This document shows positions 27,418 to 37,036 of a stretch of 64,000 nt of DNA, piece after piece. The first letter of the stretch is position 1. Every line of letters starts with the position of its first letter. A model generated the notes under the pieces. That model searched no databases and was not told the origin of the DNA. It saw nothing but the letters and a program-made list of their open reading frames with translations. The translations under genes and the position numbers were made by a program. Source of the stretch: Bin80 sp965219915 (GTDB lineage: Bacteria; Bacteroidota; Rhodothermia; Rhodothermales; Bin80); the NCBI GenBank assembly GCA_965219915.1, contig OZ244794.1, positions 3,348,001 to 3,412,000 on the forward strand, in the 5' to 3' direction.

Positions 27418-28718
27418 CGGCCAAAGAGAGTATGCCCAAACTGATGGACAAACGTGCAGAAGATCGTTTTCTGGCGGCCTATGAGAAGTACCAGTCCTTG
27501 AACGGTACCGCAGATGCACTTTCGGACCTCTCAAGGAGGGCGATTGATCGCTTTGTGCGGACCGGCTTTCCTGGACGGAAGAATGAGTCCTGGAAGTACA
27601 CTAATGTGACACCAGTAATCAACCGCCCTTACCAAGTGGCTGGCAAGGGGCAGGCCACCGCCAAAGGTATTGAAGCATTGGATGCATATGTTGTGGTGCT
27701 TGTCAATGGCTGCTTTGCACCGGAACAATCAAATCTTGACGAACTCCCGTTGGGGGTCTTGATTGAGAGCCTTTCCGCTGTTGCTGAGCATGATATAGTC
27801 CAGACGCACCTGGGTAGTTATGCAGACTATGCTCAGGAGCCCTTCACGGCACTTAATACTGCTTTTGTAAAAGACGGAGTCGTAGTGACTGTTGCACCCG
27901 AGGTTTCACTTGATAAGCCGGTGCATATTATTCATGTGGTTTCGAATGATCAGCCGACCCTCCTCCAGCCAAGAACTCTGATTCATGTAGCGGATGGGGC
28001 TTCTGTGCAGATTCTTCATTCGACCGAATTCGCGGATCCGGTTTCCTTATTTATCAACGCGGTGACTGAGATTCGTGTCGGCAGTGGTGCCAATGTTGGT
28101 TACATGGATCTGCAAGTTGGAATACCGCAAATGAGCCGTGTAACCAACCTGAGTGTTTATCAGGATGCCAATAGCAAATTTCACAGCGGTGTATTCACGT
28201 TTGGAGGAGAGTTGGTGCGCAATAATCTGTCGATCCTACCTGATGCAGAAAACTGCGAAAGTCTGCTTAATGGACTTTTTGTGGCACGCGGACACTCCCA
28301 TGTGGACAACAACACGCTCGTTGATCACGCCAAACCCAACTGTTTCAGCTCAGAGTACTACAAAGGTATTTTGGATGATCGTGCGATCGGCGTATTTAAC
28401 GGCAAAGTTCTCGTTCGTCAGGATGCGCAGCTGACGAATGCCTACCAGACTAACCGAAGTGTTGTGCTCTCGGATACCGCACGTATGTATTCTAAACCAG
28501 CACTAGAAATTTATGCTGACGATGTTAAGTGCTCTCATGGAGCAACTACTGGTCAGTTAGACAAGGACGGGTTATTTTACCTTCGCTCGCGTGGTATTCG
28601 AGAGAAGGAAGCTCGTCGCCTTATGCTGACTTCATTCGCCGGCGAAATCATCGAAAAAGTGCCCGTTGCAGCCTTGCATAATGTGCTCTACGACCATGTG
28701 GAGCGCATGCTGCGTTGA
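27414..28718 (+). CDS. sufD: Fe-S assembly protein SufD
   Basis: Paralogue of SufB and partner in the SufBC2D scaffold; 434 aa. Motifs are 'GRKNESWKYTNVTPV', 'FNGKVLVRQDAQLTNAYQ', 'SDTARMYSKPALEIYADDV', 'KCSHGATTGQLDKDGLFYL' and 'RSRGIREKEARRLML', with the conserved His in 'CSHGATTG'. It overlaps sufC by 4 bp, and the sufSE start follows 17 bp after its stop. Confidence 0.96.
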   Translation: MTAKESMPKLMDKRAEDRFLAAYEKYQSLNGTADALSDLSRRAIDRFVRTGFPGRKNESWKYTNVTPVINRPYQVAGKGQATAKGIEALDAYVVVLVNGCFAPEQSNLDELPLGVLIESLSAVAEHDIVQTHLGSYADYAQEPFTALNTAFVKDGVVVTVAPEVSLDKPVHIIHVVSNDQPTLLQPRTLIHVADGASVQILHSTEFADPVSLFINAVTEIRVGSGANVGYMDLQVGIPQMSRVTNLSVYQDANSKFHSGVFTFGGELVRNNLSILPDAENCESLLNGLFVARGHSHVDNNTLVDHAKPNCFSSEYYKGILDDRAIGVFNGKVLVRQDAQLTNAYQTNRSVVLSDTARMYSKPALEIYADDVKCSHGATTGQLDKDGLFYLRSRGIREKEARRLMLTSFAGEIIEKVPVAALHNVLYDHVERMLR

Positions 28719-28735
28719 CGCGGGCTCTCCGCGCA

Positions 28736-30448
28736 ATGTCAGACCTTACTGCGATAAGTGACACCCGTATTCGGGAAGATTTTCCGACTCTTCGCCAGGA
28801 AGTGTATGGGCATCCATTGGTCTATCTGGACAGCGCAGCTTCTTCGCTCAAACCGCAATGTGTAATTGACTGTTTGGCGAACTACTACACCAACGAACAC
28901 AGTAATGTGCACCGTGGTGTACACTATTTGAGTCAGCGTGCCACTGAACGTTACGAGACCTCTCGACAACGCCTGGCAAAATTTATTGGATCACCAAGTG
29001 AACGTTCTATTGTCTTCACTCGCGGAACTACCGAAGCGATCAACCTTGTTGCTTCCACTTTTGGGGACAAGGCAATCGGGCCAGGGGATGAAATCCTGAC
29101 CACGGTCATGGAGCATCACTCCAATCTGGTGCCCTGGCAATTGCTTGCTCAGAAACGCGGGGCTCGCTTGCGTGTGTCAGACGTGCTACCGGATGGAACG
29201 CTGGACCTGGATGCATTTGTTGACCGGATAAATGACCGAACGCGCTTGGTCACCCTGGGACATGTTTCCAACAGTCTAGGGACCCTCAACCCTGTGGAGC
29301 AGATCATTGAAGAGGCCCACACGAGGGGCATTGCAGTTCTTCTTGATGGCGCACAAGGTTTCCCTCATCTGCCACTGAACATGGAAGCATTGGACTGTGA
29401 CTTTTATTGTGCAAGCAGTCATAAGGCATATGGTCCAACGGGAATCGGCTTCCTCTATGCCAGAGAAACAATTCTGGAAGAACTGCCTCCTTGGCACGGC
29501 GGCGGAGACATGATTGAAGAAGTGCATCGCACATCCTCCACGTGGGCAGATATTCCTCATAAGTTTGAGGCAGGGACTCCTAACATTGCCGGTGTCCTTG
29601 GGATGGCTGCGGCAATTGACTACATGGACAGCATCGGCATTGAGTCTCTTCGAGCAAGAGAAAAATCGCTTCTGCAATACGCTCACTTACAAGTCAGTAC
29701 TGTGCCCGGTCTTAGAATTGTAGGTACGAGTCCGGAGAAGGTTGGTGTGCTTAGTTTCCTTTTGGAGGATAAGCACCCCTACGATGTGGGGTACGCTTTG
29801 GATCAAACCGGCATCGCCGTGCGCACAGGCCATCACTGCACGATGCCACTGATGGAGCACCTGGGAATTTCTGGCACTGTCAGAGCCTCTCTCGGGGCTT
29901 ATAACACCAAGCAAGACATTGACACGCTCGTGACCCGACTGAATGAGATTGTCGCCGGGTCTCGCATCCGCACAGGGCCAACGACAGTCGACGCCCCCAC
30001 GTGCAAGAATGATATTCCATCCAATGAGGAGACTATTCAAAGTCGAAAATCAGCCATACTTGAAGACATGGAATTGTTCGAGGATGCTGACGGACGAAGA
30101 GAATACTTGATTGAACTCGGCGAAGATCTGCCATCAATGAAAACTTCGCTCAAAACAGAAGCTAACCGGATTCACGGCTGCCTGGCAATGGTCTGGCTGC
30201 ATAGTACGGTACGTAATGGCCGTATATATTTTGAGGCGGACAGTGACGCATTGATTACGCGCGGAATGATTGCACTACTGATCCGTCTAACAAACGGCCA
30301 GCCGCCTCGGAGCATTCTTGACACTGATCTAGTTGAGCTTATCCATGATGTTGGTCTGCCAAGTCTAATCACTGCCCGCCGAAAAAATGGATTGAATCGC
30401 ATGCTTGAACGTATTCAGAAAGAAGCCTTACTGGCCGAAACTACATGA
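28736..30448 (+). CDS. sufS: Cysteine desulfurase SufS fused to SufE sulfur-acceptor domain
   Basis: 570 aa from the ATG at 28736 (an in-frame TTG at 28715 overlaps the sufD stop). Residues 1-410 are a group II cysteine desulfurase: PLP lysine K230 in 'SSHKAYGPTG', persulfide Cys368 in 'RTGHHCTMP'. After a polar linker ('VDAPTCKNDIPSNEE'), residues about 430-570 are a SufE domain with its acceptor cysteine C482 in 'NRIHGCLAMVWL' (SufE consensus 'R..GC.S.VW'). The fusion puts sulfur donor and acceptor in one polypeptide feeding SufB. It overlaps sufT by 4 bp. Confidence 0.94.
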   Translation: MSDLTAISDTRIREDFPTLRQEVYGHPLVYLDSAASSLKPQCVIDCLANYYTNEHSNVHRGVHYLSQRATERYETSRQRLAKFIGSPSERSIVFTRGTTEAINLVASTFGDKAIGPGDEILTTVMEHHSNLVPWQLLAQKRGARLRVSDVLPDGTLDLDAFVDRINDRTRLVTLGHVSNSLGTLNPVEQIIEEAHTRGIAVLLDGAQGFPHLPLNMEALDCDFYCASSHKAYGPTGIGFLYARETILEELPPWHGGGDMIEEVHRTSSTWADIPHKFEAGTPNIAGVLGMAAAIDYMDSIGIESLRAREKSLLQYAHLQVSTVPGLRIVGTSPEKVGVLSFLLEDKHPYDVGYALDQTGIAVRTGHHCTMPLMEHLGISGTVRASLGAYNTKQDIDTLVTRLNEIVAGSRIRTGPTTVDAPTCKNDIPSNEETIQSRKSAILEDMELFEDADGRREYLIELGEDLPSMKTSLKTEANRIHGCLAMVWLHSTVRNGRIYFEADSDALITRGMIALLIRLTNGQPPRSILDTDLVELIHDVGLPSLITARRKNGLNRMLERIQKEALLAETT

Positions 30449-30780
30449 ACTGCGAAGTAATTGATAATGCCAAGACCGCCGGACTGGCCGACGAGGTCAT
30501 CGCATCCATTCGGCAGGTTTATGACCCGGAAATTCCAGTCAACGTGTACGATCTAGGGCTTATCTACAAGGTCCGACTGGATGAGGACGACCGCGCATTC
30601 GTTACAATGACATTGACCACCCCCAACTGCCCAGTCGCAGACAGTCTACCCAGCCAAGTGGAATCTGTGGTGATGCTTACCGAAGGGGTAACCGACGCCC
30701 ATGTCGAATTGACTTTCGATCCCCCCTTCACCATCGACATGATGAGCGATGAGGCAAGACTGGAACTCGGTTTCATGTAG
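30445..30780 (+). CDS. sufT: SUF-associated MIP18/DUF59 protein SufT
   Basis: 111 aa MIP18-family protein. Motifs are 'VYDPEIPVNVYDLGLIY', 'VTMTLTTPNCPVADSLP' with the conserved cysteine, and 'VELTFDPPFTIDMMSDEAR'. Such proteins assist Fe-S cluster maturation or transfer. Placement as last gene of the suf operon with a 4-bp overlap to sufSE supports SufT. The TonB-receptor gene begins only 5-56 bp downstream, so readthrough is possible. Confidence 0.93.
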   Translation: MNCEVIDNAKTAGLADEVIASIRQVYDPEIPVNVYDLGLIYKVRLDEDDRAFVTMTLTTPNCPVADSLPSQVESVVMLTEGVTDAHVELTFDPPFTIDMMSDEARLELGFM

Positions 30781-30836
30781 CCTGCATGAAACTTGAATTT
30801 CCTATCTTGCGGACATCTTGTGTGTCGCGAACTTCC

Positions 30837-33083
30837 ATGAACACTGTGTCAAAGTGTTGGCTGTTGTTGTGTCTGGCGTTATTCATCTTCGGTGTTCCTC
30901 GGATAGAGGCACAAACTGCGACTGTCCGGGGGTTTGTGACTGACGCATCAGATGGACAGGCGCTCCAGGGTGTTAACGTGGCATTGCGTGATGCTACCGG
31001 GAATCTGCGCGGAGATATAGCTGACGATGATGGGTTCTTCATCGTTGTTCGTCTGCAGCCGGGACGTTGGTTCCTGCGGGCCTCCTTCATTGGATATGAG
31101 ACGTTTACCGATACGCTTGATCTTGCTGAAGATCAGACAGCTAGACTTACAATTGCGCTAAATCCCGGAGTTGAGATGGAAGCGCTTGTTGTTGAGGGGG
31201 AACGTGAAGGAGGAGCTATGGTCGCAGCTGGAGTACAGACCGTCCGACCGGCGGACGTAGACCTTGTTCCTACCCCGGACGTTTCGGGGGATTTGGTCTC
31301 GTATCTCTCCGCCATGCCTGGGGTGGTGTCCATTGGGGACCGCGGAGGACAGGTATTCATCCGTGGCGGAGAGCCCTCCCATAATCTCTCGCTGCTAGAT
31401 GGGATGTATATCTATCAACCTTTTCATATACTCGGCTTCTACTCGGCTTTCTCGTCCGACATACTTCGAAATGCAGACATTCATGCTGGAGCATTCAGTA
31501 GTAAATATTCTGGTCGCATGTCCTCTGTCATTGATGTGCACACGCGGAATGGTAACCTTCAGGAATCACGCAGGACATTTTCTTTGGCACCCTTCGTAAG
31601 TATGGGAATACTGGAAGGACCGGTTAAGCGGGGACGCATGTCGTATTTATTTTCGGGGCGCGCCTCAACGATTGAGCGCGTCGCATCCAGTTACATCAGC
31701 CAGCCCGTCCCCTATACATTTGGAGATTTCTTCGGTAAGGTTCACTGGATCATCAGTGACAGCCACCAAGCCTCAATAAGTGCCATACATACCTATGATC
31801 GTGGTACCTTGGACACTGTCAACGAGGAGAGTGATGAAATCCGCTGGAACAACACCGCTTACGGCGCACGTTGGCTAGTTGCTCCGCCGAGCCTGCCAAT
31901 GCTTGGGGAGGTTCTCTTTTCCGTGTCAATCCTGAATATGGAGCGAGGGCCTCGCGATGAGCCGGTGCGCTCCAGTGACATCGAGGGATTCAACCTGACG
32001 GTGAACCTAACCAACTATGGCCGTCGCACGAATGTGGACTGGGGTTTTTATTTGCGGGCACCAAGGCTGGATGCCAGCCTTGATGGACTGTTCCAGAATC
32101 TGGACTTTACCAGTGATCGGATCCTCTCGACTGGCGCATATTTTGAACCAGAGATAACCTTTACCCCCAGCTTCAAGGGACGTTTCGGACTTATTGCGGA
32201 ATTCCTTGGAGACCAGGGATTTCATTTTGAACCGCGTGTACGTGTACTCTATGAGCTGGGTGAACACCAGTTCAGTTTGGCTGGAGGGCTTTACCGGCAG
32301 GAAATGGTCGGTTTGAACGACCGCAGGGATGCAACCAATGTTTTTACGGCATGGACCGGTTCACCGACCGGGAGTCTTCCCAACTCAATTCACGCTTTAT
32401 TCGGGTATAGTACCTCCCTGCGTCCGGGAATGAATGTGTCTGCCGAACTGTTCTACAAGGATTTTTCAAGTTTATTTGTGTCAGAATGGACTGCTTTTCC
32501 CCGGTTCACAACTCGCCTGCAGGAAGCATCTGGACGCGCAATAGGGCTAGATCTAAGAATGGAGCTTCGTGGAACCAGCTACTATGGCTTTGTCAACTAC
32601 GGCCTCTCATCGGTAGAATACAATGCTATGCAGGAATCATTGCCCATCTGGTTCGGCACGAACGAGGTCAGATATCGACCGCCGCACGATCGCAGACATC
32701 AGGTAAATGTACTTGCGAGCTTCACATGGAGAAAATTTGATGTGAGCGCACGCTGGAATTTCGGGAGCGGCCTGCCCTACAGTCAGATCCGGGGCTTTGA
32801 TGGCTTTGTGCTGTTGGATGGTCCTATAGATGTTTCCACCGAGCCAGGTCTGGCCCGAGTAATTTACGACCGACCGTTTGAGGGCATACTGCCCAGTTAT
32901 CATCGCCTCGACCTGTCGGTTGATCGCGTTTTTCAATACCGTGACGATTCATTCATCACTATACAGGCAGGCGTGATCAACGTTTACAACAAAAGCAATC
33001 TTTTCTCGCTGGACATCTTTACGGCTGAGCGTAACAACCAATTGCCGATCATCCCGACTGCAGGCATAAAGTTTGAATTTTAA
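30837..33083 (+). CDS. TonB-dependent receptor with CarboxypepD-regulatory-like domain
   Basis: 748 aa from the ATG at 30837, which precedes a signal peptide ('CWLLLCLALFIFGVPRIEAQ'); the ATG at 30786 is the alternative. N-terminal domain 'VRGFVTDASDGQALQGVNV' is a carboxypeptidase-regulatory-like fold. The plug includes 'GDLVSYLSAMPGVVSIGDRG', 'QVFIRGGEPSHNLSLLDG' and 'YQPFHILGFYSAFSSDIL'. The rest is a 22-strand-type barrel ending 'IIPTAGIKFEF' with a terminal Phe. It imports an unknown ligand across the outer membrane with TonB energy. Its stop overlaps the start of the partner lipoprotein (TAATG). A paralogue is at 50136-52388. Confidence 0.92.
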   Translation: MNTVSKCWLLLCLALFIFGVPRIEAQTATVRGFVTDASDGQALQGVNVALRDATGNLRGDIADDDGFFIVVRLQPGRWFLRASFIGYETFTDTLDLAEDQTARLTIALNPGVEMEALVVEGEREGGAMVAAGVQTVRPADVDLVPTPDVSGDLVSYLSAMPGVVSIGDRGGQVFIRGGEPSHNLSLLDGMYIYQPFHILGFYSAFSSDILRNADIHAGAFSSKYSGRMSSVIDVHTRNGNLQESRRTFSLAPFVSMGILEGPVKRGRMSYLFSGRASTIERVASSYISQPVPYTFGDFFGKVHWIISDSHQASISAIHTYDRGTLDTVNEESDEIRWNNTAYGARWLVAPPSLPMLGEVLFSVSILNMERGPRDEPVRSSDIEGFNLTVNLTNYGRRTNVDWGFYLRAPRLDASLDGLFQNLDFTSDRILSTGAYFEPEITFTPSFKGRFGLIAEFLGDQGFHFEPRVRVLYELGEHQFSLAGGLYRQEMVGLNDRRDATNVFTAWTGSPTGSLPNSIHALFGYSTSLRPGMNVSAELFYKDFSSLFVSEWTAFPRFTTRLQEASGRAIGLDLRMELRGTSYYGFVNYGLSSVEYNAMQESLPIWFGTNEVRYRPPHDRRHQVNVLASFTWRKFDVSARWNFGSGLPYSQIRGFDGFVLLDGPIDVSTEPGLARVIYDRPFEGILPSYHRLDLSVDRVFQYRDDSFITIQAGVINVYNKSNLFSLDIFTAERNNQLPIIPTAGIKFEF

Positions 33084-34066
33084 TGCGTAGCCTTCATTTG
33101 TTTTGTACTGCTGCGCTGCTGCTTGCTGTGTCGTTCCTGACCAGTTGTGATCAACCGATTGACCCGGTCATCGGAGAAGACCGACCCTTCACAATCTGGG
33201 GTTACCTGGACGCGCATGCCGATACGCAACGGGTTCGTGTATTTTCGATTGAGGAACGTCTGGGCGTTGATCGTGCCGGACCCATTGATGCATCGGTAAC
33301 CTCGACCAACCTGACAACAGGGGAATCACATACGTGGATTGACCGCGAGATCACGTACAGTGACAGCAGCGTAGGCCATGTGTTTGAGGCGGCATTCCGC
33401 GCCCGATACGAAGAACGATACCGGCTCATAGTTCGACGGTCCGATGGCGCTGAATCAAGCGCCGAAGTAACGATCCCTCCGCCCGTTAAAGTTGAGCTTA
33501 CCGATGAGCGTAATCGCGTCATCGTTCCTATCCAGATCCACGGCAAGCCGCCAAACCTAGTAAATGTGACCGTCACGTACGATGCGATCACCCTACCACC
33601 AGCGAATCCGTGGCCACCTGGATCTGCCACTCCACCTGCGGTACGCCTGCCCGTTGAAGTCTCGTACTCGGGAAAAGAAGAACCCACTGCCAATGGTTGG
33701 CGCTACGAGCTTAACTTGCGTGACGATTTCGCCATTGTTCAGGAGCAGTTTGAACTCAGCTGTCTCTCCCGGGACCACATTGCATTGCGCCGCATCTACT
33801 TTCAATTCCTGGCAGCAGATGAACAATGGTCTCCTCCCAATGACTCATTTGACCCCAATCTCTTGATTGAGCCTGGCACATTTTCGAATGTGGAGAATGG
33901 CTATGGCTTCTTCGGAGGTGGCTACACGGTCTCAACCTCCTGGATACCAACAGAGATTATTCTGCGTAACATTGGTTACCGCACTGCGGGTCCATGTCCG
34001 CTTTCACCACGAAACACTCCTGATTGCCAGTTGCCGCCGGAACCCTGCCTTGACCGGGACGGGTAA
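33083..34066 (+). CDS. DUF4249-like lipoprotein paired with TonB-dependent receptor
   Basis: 327 aa with lipobox 'AVSFLTSCDQ'. The body is beta-rich: 'FTIWGYLDAHADTQRVRVF', 'RYRLIVRRSDGAESSAEV', 'FSNVENGYGFFGGGYTVS'. The C-terminus is Cys-rich ('GPCPLSPRNTPDC', 'PPEPCLDRDG'), a feature absent from the paralogue at 52390. Translational overlap with the receptor gene points to an outer-membrane receptor-lipoprotein unit, by analogy to SusCD but with an unrelated lipoprotein family. Assignment to DUF4249 is by overall pattern and context, not by a search. Confidence 0.75.
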   Translation: MRSLHLFCTAALLLAVSFLTSCDQPIDPVIGEDRPFTIWGYLDAHADTQRVRVFSIEERLGVDRAGPIDASVTSTNLTTGESHTWIDREITYSDSSVGHVFEAAFRARYEERYRLIVRRSDGAESSAEVTIPPPVKVELTDERNRVIVPIQIHGKPPNLVNVTVTYDAITLPPANPWPPGSATPPAVRLPVEVSYSGKEEPTANGWRYELNLRDDFAIVQEQFELSCLSRDHIALRRIYFQFLAADEQWSPPNDSFDPNLLIEPGTFSNVENGYGFFGGGYTVSTSWIPTEIILRNIGYRTAGPCPLSPRNTPDCQLPPEPCLDRDG

Positions 34067-34290
34067 GATGAACTGATGCCGATGCCACGGTATCTTTCTT
34101 GAGGTATTGATATCGCTCCATCCGAGCACGACTCCGACCTGCTGACACTCCGGTGCATGGAGGCAAACTTGCTTTTTTTCTGATGCTAATTCGCGGGGTC
34201 CGTGCAGCCAACTCCGTTACGGCTGTCCAGCAGTATGCCCCGGTAAAAGCCTACGGAGATATTTTTTGAAGATCCGAAAATCATCTCACC

Positions 34291-34866
34291 TTACTCAGCA
34301 ATACCCAAGTGCTCCAGTACCTCCTGGGGACAACCTTTCCACTCCTGGACATAAACATTTCCAGAATATTGCAGATCGTCCACCCCCATCTTGCTTGACC
34401 AGAAACCGGACGCTACCAAGTCCCTGAATCTGTTGAAAAAGGCTACTCCCGCACTTAATTCCGGTGACGCCATGGAAGGCCAAGCAATCGTGTCAAGAAT
34501 CTGCTTACGCTGTTGCAGATCTGATTTCACAAATGAGGTCCCGTGTTGCTTGCGACAATAAGCATCCAGCCACGCCAGACCACCCCGAACGGGTACCTGG
34601 AGTTCTTCCTGGTCGCCCACATTAAAATCAATGAAATCAATCACTCCGGCTTCTGAAGCACTGCCGCTACGATCATCCGCGGGAATAATCATATCCGCCA
34701 GTACCGTGATCGTGGCTATTTCGTGCTCGTTGAAAAATGTAGCCCCCGTTTCTGTTTCTGTCTCTGCTTCCTGAGGGGCTGTACCCTCGACCGGAACACC
34801 GGTAACAGGAATCCCCGACAAAAGGGATGCGGATGCCATCAGCTTTATGGATTGACGTCGATCCAT
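34291..34866 (-). CDS. Gluconate 2-dehydrogenase subunit 3-like protein (Tat-exported)
   Basis: 191 aa from the ATG at 34866, which overlaps the GMC oxidoreductase stop by one base. The N-terminus 'DRRQSIKLMASASLLSG' is a twin-arginine signal. The mature part has 'FNEHEIATITVLADMIIPA', 'SEAGVIDFIDFNV' and 'WKGCPQEVLEHLG', typical of the gluconate-2-dehydrogenase subunit 3 family. That family forms the small subunit of membrane FAD sugar dehydrogenases, including glucoside 3-dehydrogenases. The subunit carries the Tat signal, so the cofactor-loaded flavoprotein is probably co-exported with it. No cytochrome c subunit gene is adjacent. Confidence 0.9.
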   Translation of the reverse strand: MDRRQSIKLMASASLLSGIPVTGVPVEGTAPQEAETETETGATFFNEHEIATITVLADMIIPADDRSGSASEAGVIDFIDFNVGDQEELQVPVRGGLAWLDAYCRKQHGTSFVKSDLQQRKQILDTIAWPSMASPELSAGVAFFNRFRDLVASGFWSSKMGVDDLQYSGNVYVQEWKGCPQEVLEHLGIAE

Positions 34867-36593
34867 CAAAGGTTTCCTCGTTTGCGTTCCTCGACAATGT
34901 ACTCACTGGCGCGCCAGGCTAGTGCGAGTATGGTCCAAGTAATGTTCTTGTGGGCTTGCGAAACAAGCGGTCCGCCATCCGCTACAAAAACATTCTTGGC
35001 ATCGTGTGCCTGACACCATTTGTTGAGCACGCTGGTACGGGGGTCGTGCCCCATGCGCGTCGTGCCCCCTTCGTGAATGATCCGGCCAGGTGGCAGAATC
35101 CCATAGCCCTCCTCCCTTGAGGGCATAGTATCCGTCGGCTCACCGCCCATGGCGTAGATGATACTGCGCATGGTCTCCTGCATATGCTTTACTTGGGCAT
35201 ATTCCTGATCACTCCACGTCACGTTAAACCGCAGAACAGGTATTCCGTACTGATCAACCTGATGTGGATCAATCGTACAACGATTCTCACGACGTGCGAT
35301 CATTTCTCCACGACCACTAAGCCCTACTACCGCACCGTACAGACGCCGATAGTCTTCTTTGAGCTGGGCCCCGTAACCGCCCCCGCCCCGTAGACGTGGG
35401 GTTCCATCAGCGTTCTTATGATTCATCCGCTGTATTCCTCCCAAAAATCCATACGCCGGCATCTGCCTTCCTCCCCAGGGCTCAATGTGATACCCCCTTA
35501 CAAAATCAAGCTTTTCGTCCTCCAGCCACCACGGCACATAGACATGCATTCCACCTACCCCATCTTCGTTGTGAGGAAGGTTGCCTAATAACTCAGGCAC
35601 AACCCCCATCACGGAGGTACCCGTAGAATCGGTCACGTACCGTCCAACGCAGTCGCTTGAATTCGCAAGACCATTTGGGTGGCGGGTGCTGCGTGAATTC
35701 AGCAACAGCCTGGCCGACTCACACGCACTAGCCGCGACTACCACGATACTTGCTCGTACCTGTTGTTCCTGACCATCCTCCTTGTTGATGTAAGATACAC
35801 CGGTGGCCAACCCATTCTCATCCGTCAGGATCTCACGGGCCATGGCATTTGTGATGACCGTCAGGTTGTTCGTTTGCTCAGCGGGACGGATCATTACCGA
35901 AGGAGAAGAAAAATTCGAATTCGTCGAACAACCGCGTCCGCACTGCCCACAATAATGACACGCCGCCCGCCCGTTGTGGGGACGTGTAAGAATGGAGAGT
36001 CTGGAAGGTATAACCGGGATATTCATCCCCGCGCATGCTTTCTGCAGTAGCTTCTCGTAGCAACGCGGTTCCGGAGGTGGCAAAAAATGCCCGTCCGGCT
36101 CGTTGCGGATGCCCTCCACAGAACCGAAAACCCCAACGAAATCCTCAACCTTGTCGTAGTATGGACTGATATCCTCATAGCCAATTGGCCGATCATCCCC
36201 CAGACCATCAATGCTGCGCCGCTTAAAGTCGTCCGGGCCGAAACGCAACGAGATCCTGCCCCAATGATTTGTGCGCCCACCAAGACAGCGCGCCCTGAAC
36301 CAGTCCCATTCAGTACCCTGGGCATGCGTGTAGGGTTCACCGTCTATGCTCCATCCGCCCGTTGTGCCGTCAAATTCCCCAAAATGTTTGGTCGGAATCG
36401 CTCTACCACGTCTCGGAGAATCATAATTCCACTTGAACATTGCACTATGCGACTCAGCATACCAGGAATGGCCCGCCTCTAGCATTACAACCTTGGCCCC
36501 CGCATCGGTTAACACTTTGGCCGCCATCCCTCCACCGGCACCGGAGCCAATAATGCACACGTCATAGTTCCGAGGACGCAAAAGTTCAATCAT
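34866..36593 (-). CDS. GMC-family FAD sugar dehydrogenase large subunit
   Basis: 575 aa from the ATG at 36593. Rossmann FAD motif 'CIIGSGAGGGMAAKVL' and 'MLEAGHSW' lie at the N-terminus. A Cys-rich segment 'CHYCGQCGRGCSTNSNFSS' is usual in the gluconate/fructose/glucoside dehydrogenase branch. The GMC C-terminal domain has 'HEGGTTRMGHDPRTSVLN' and 'VADGGPLVSQAHKNITWT' with the catalytic His/Asn positions. It has no signal peptide of its own, consistent with piggy-back export on the downstream Tat-tagged subunit. The best fit in this context is oxidation of a glycoside or sugar, possibly at C3. Confidence 0.92.
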   Translation of the reverse strand: MIELLRPRNYDVCIIGSGAGGGMAAKVLTDAGAKVVMLEAGHSWYAESHSAMFKWNYDSPRRGRAIPTKHFGEFDGTTGGWSIDGEPYTHAQGTEWDWFRARCLGGRTNHWGRISLRFGPDDFKRRSIDGLGDDRPIGYEDISPYYDKVEDFVGVFGSVEGIRNEPDGHFLPPPEPRCYEKLLQKACAGMNIPVIPSRLSILTRPHNGRAACHYCGQCGRGCSTNSNFSSPSVMIRPAEQTNNLTVITNAMAREILTDENGLATGVSYINKEDGQEQQVRASIVVVAASACESARLLLNSRSTRHPNGLANSSDCVGRYVTDSTGTSVMGVVPELLGNLPHNEDGVGGMHVYVPWWLEDEKLDFVRGYHIEPWGGRQMPAYGFLGGIQRMNHKNADGTPRLRGGGGYGAQLKEDYRRLYGAVVGLSGRGEMIARRENRCTIDPHQVDQYGIPVLRFNVTWSDQEYAQVKHMQETMRSIIYAMGGEPTDTMPSREEGYGILPPGRIIHEGGTTRMGHDPRTSVLNKWCQAHDAKNVFVADGGPLVSQAHKNITWTILALAWRASEYIVEERKRGNL

Positions 36594-36611
36594 CGCATGA
36601 ACAAATAATTT

Positions 36612-36663
36612 GCAAAACCTACAAAAAAATGTACTTTTTGTGCACCCCATTGGCAAAACCTAC
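36612..36663. repeat. 11-bp direct repeat between GMC and cold-shock genes
   Basis: GCAAAACCTAC occurs at 36612-36622 and 36653-36663, 41 bp apart (about four helical turns). On the minus strand it reads GTAGGTTTTGC, close to the Bacteroidota -7 box TAnnTTTG, so the copies could be tandem promoter elements or operator sites for the GMC gene. Confidence 0.5.
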
Positions 36664-36782
36664 GTATAAGGGCCTGTTTCTGGGTAGACTCAGAACGGAT
36701 TTTAGCCTCTGGATCGGGCTAGAACCGATAGAAACTGACACCGTTTAATCAAAATCTTAAACGTCGGAAGACACCATCATTT

Positions 36783-36995
36783 ATGCAAGATCGCGAACAG
36801 GGCACCGTAAAGTGGTTTAGTGCTGAAAAAGGTTATGGCTTTATTCAGCGTGACAACGGTGATAAAGATGTATTTGTGCACTACTCCGAAGTCAACAAGG
36901 AGGGCTACAAATCACTTGATGAAGGGCAACGGGTAGAATTTGACGTTACCCGTGGCAACAAAGGGTTCCAGGCCCAGAGCGTGGACCTGCTCTAG
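36783..36995 (+). CDS. Cold shock domain protein
   Basis: 70-aa single-stranded nucleic-acid-binding OB fold. RNP1 is 'KGYGFIQ' and RNP2 'VFVHYSE', with the N-terminal 'GTVKWFSAEKGYGF' signature. Length and motifs match CspA-type RNA chaperones. It is a single gene, divergent from the GMC operon and convergent with the YkvI-like gene. I did not identify a cold-box; the 5' leader cannot be judged without structure prediction. Confidence 0.95.
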   Translation: MQDREQGTVKWFSAEKGYGFIQRDNGDKDVFVHYSEVNKEGYKSLDEGQRVEFDVTRGNKGFQAQSVDLL

Positions 36996-37036
36996 GTTTC
37001 TGCATCCTTCCCCAATGCTTGTGCGAGGAGACTCTG

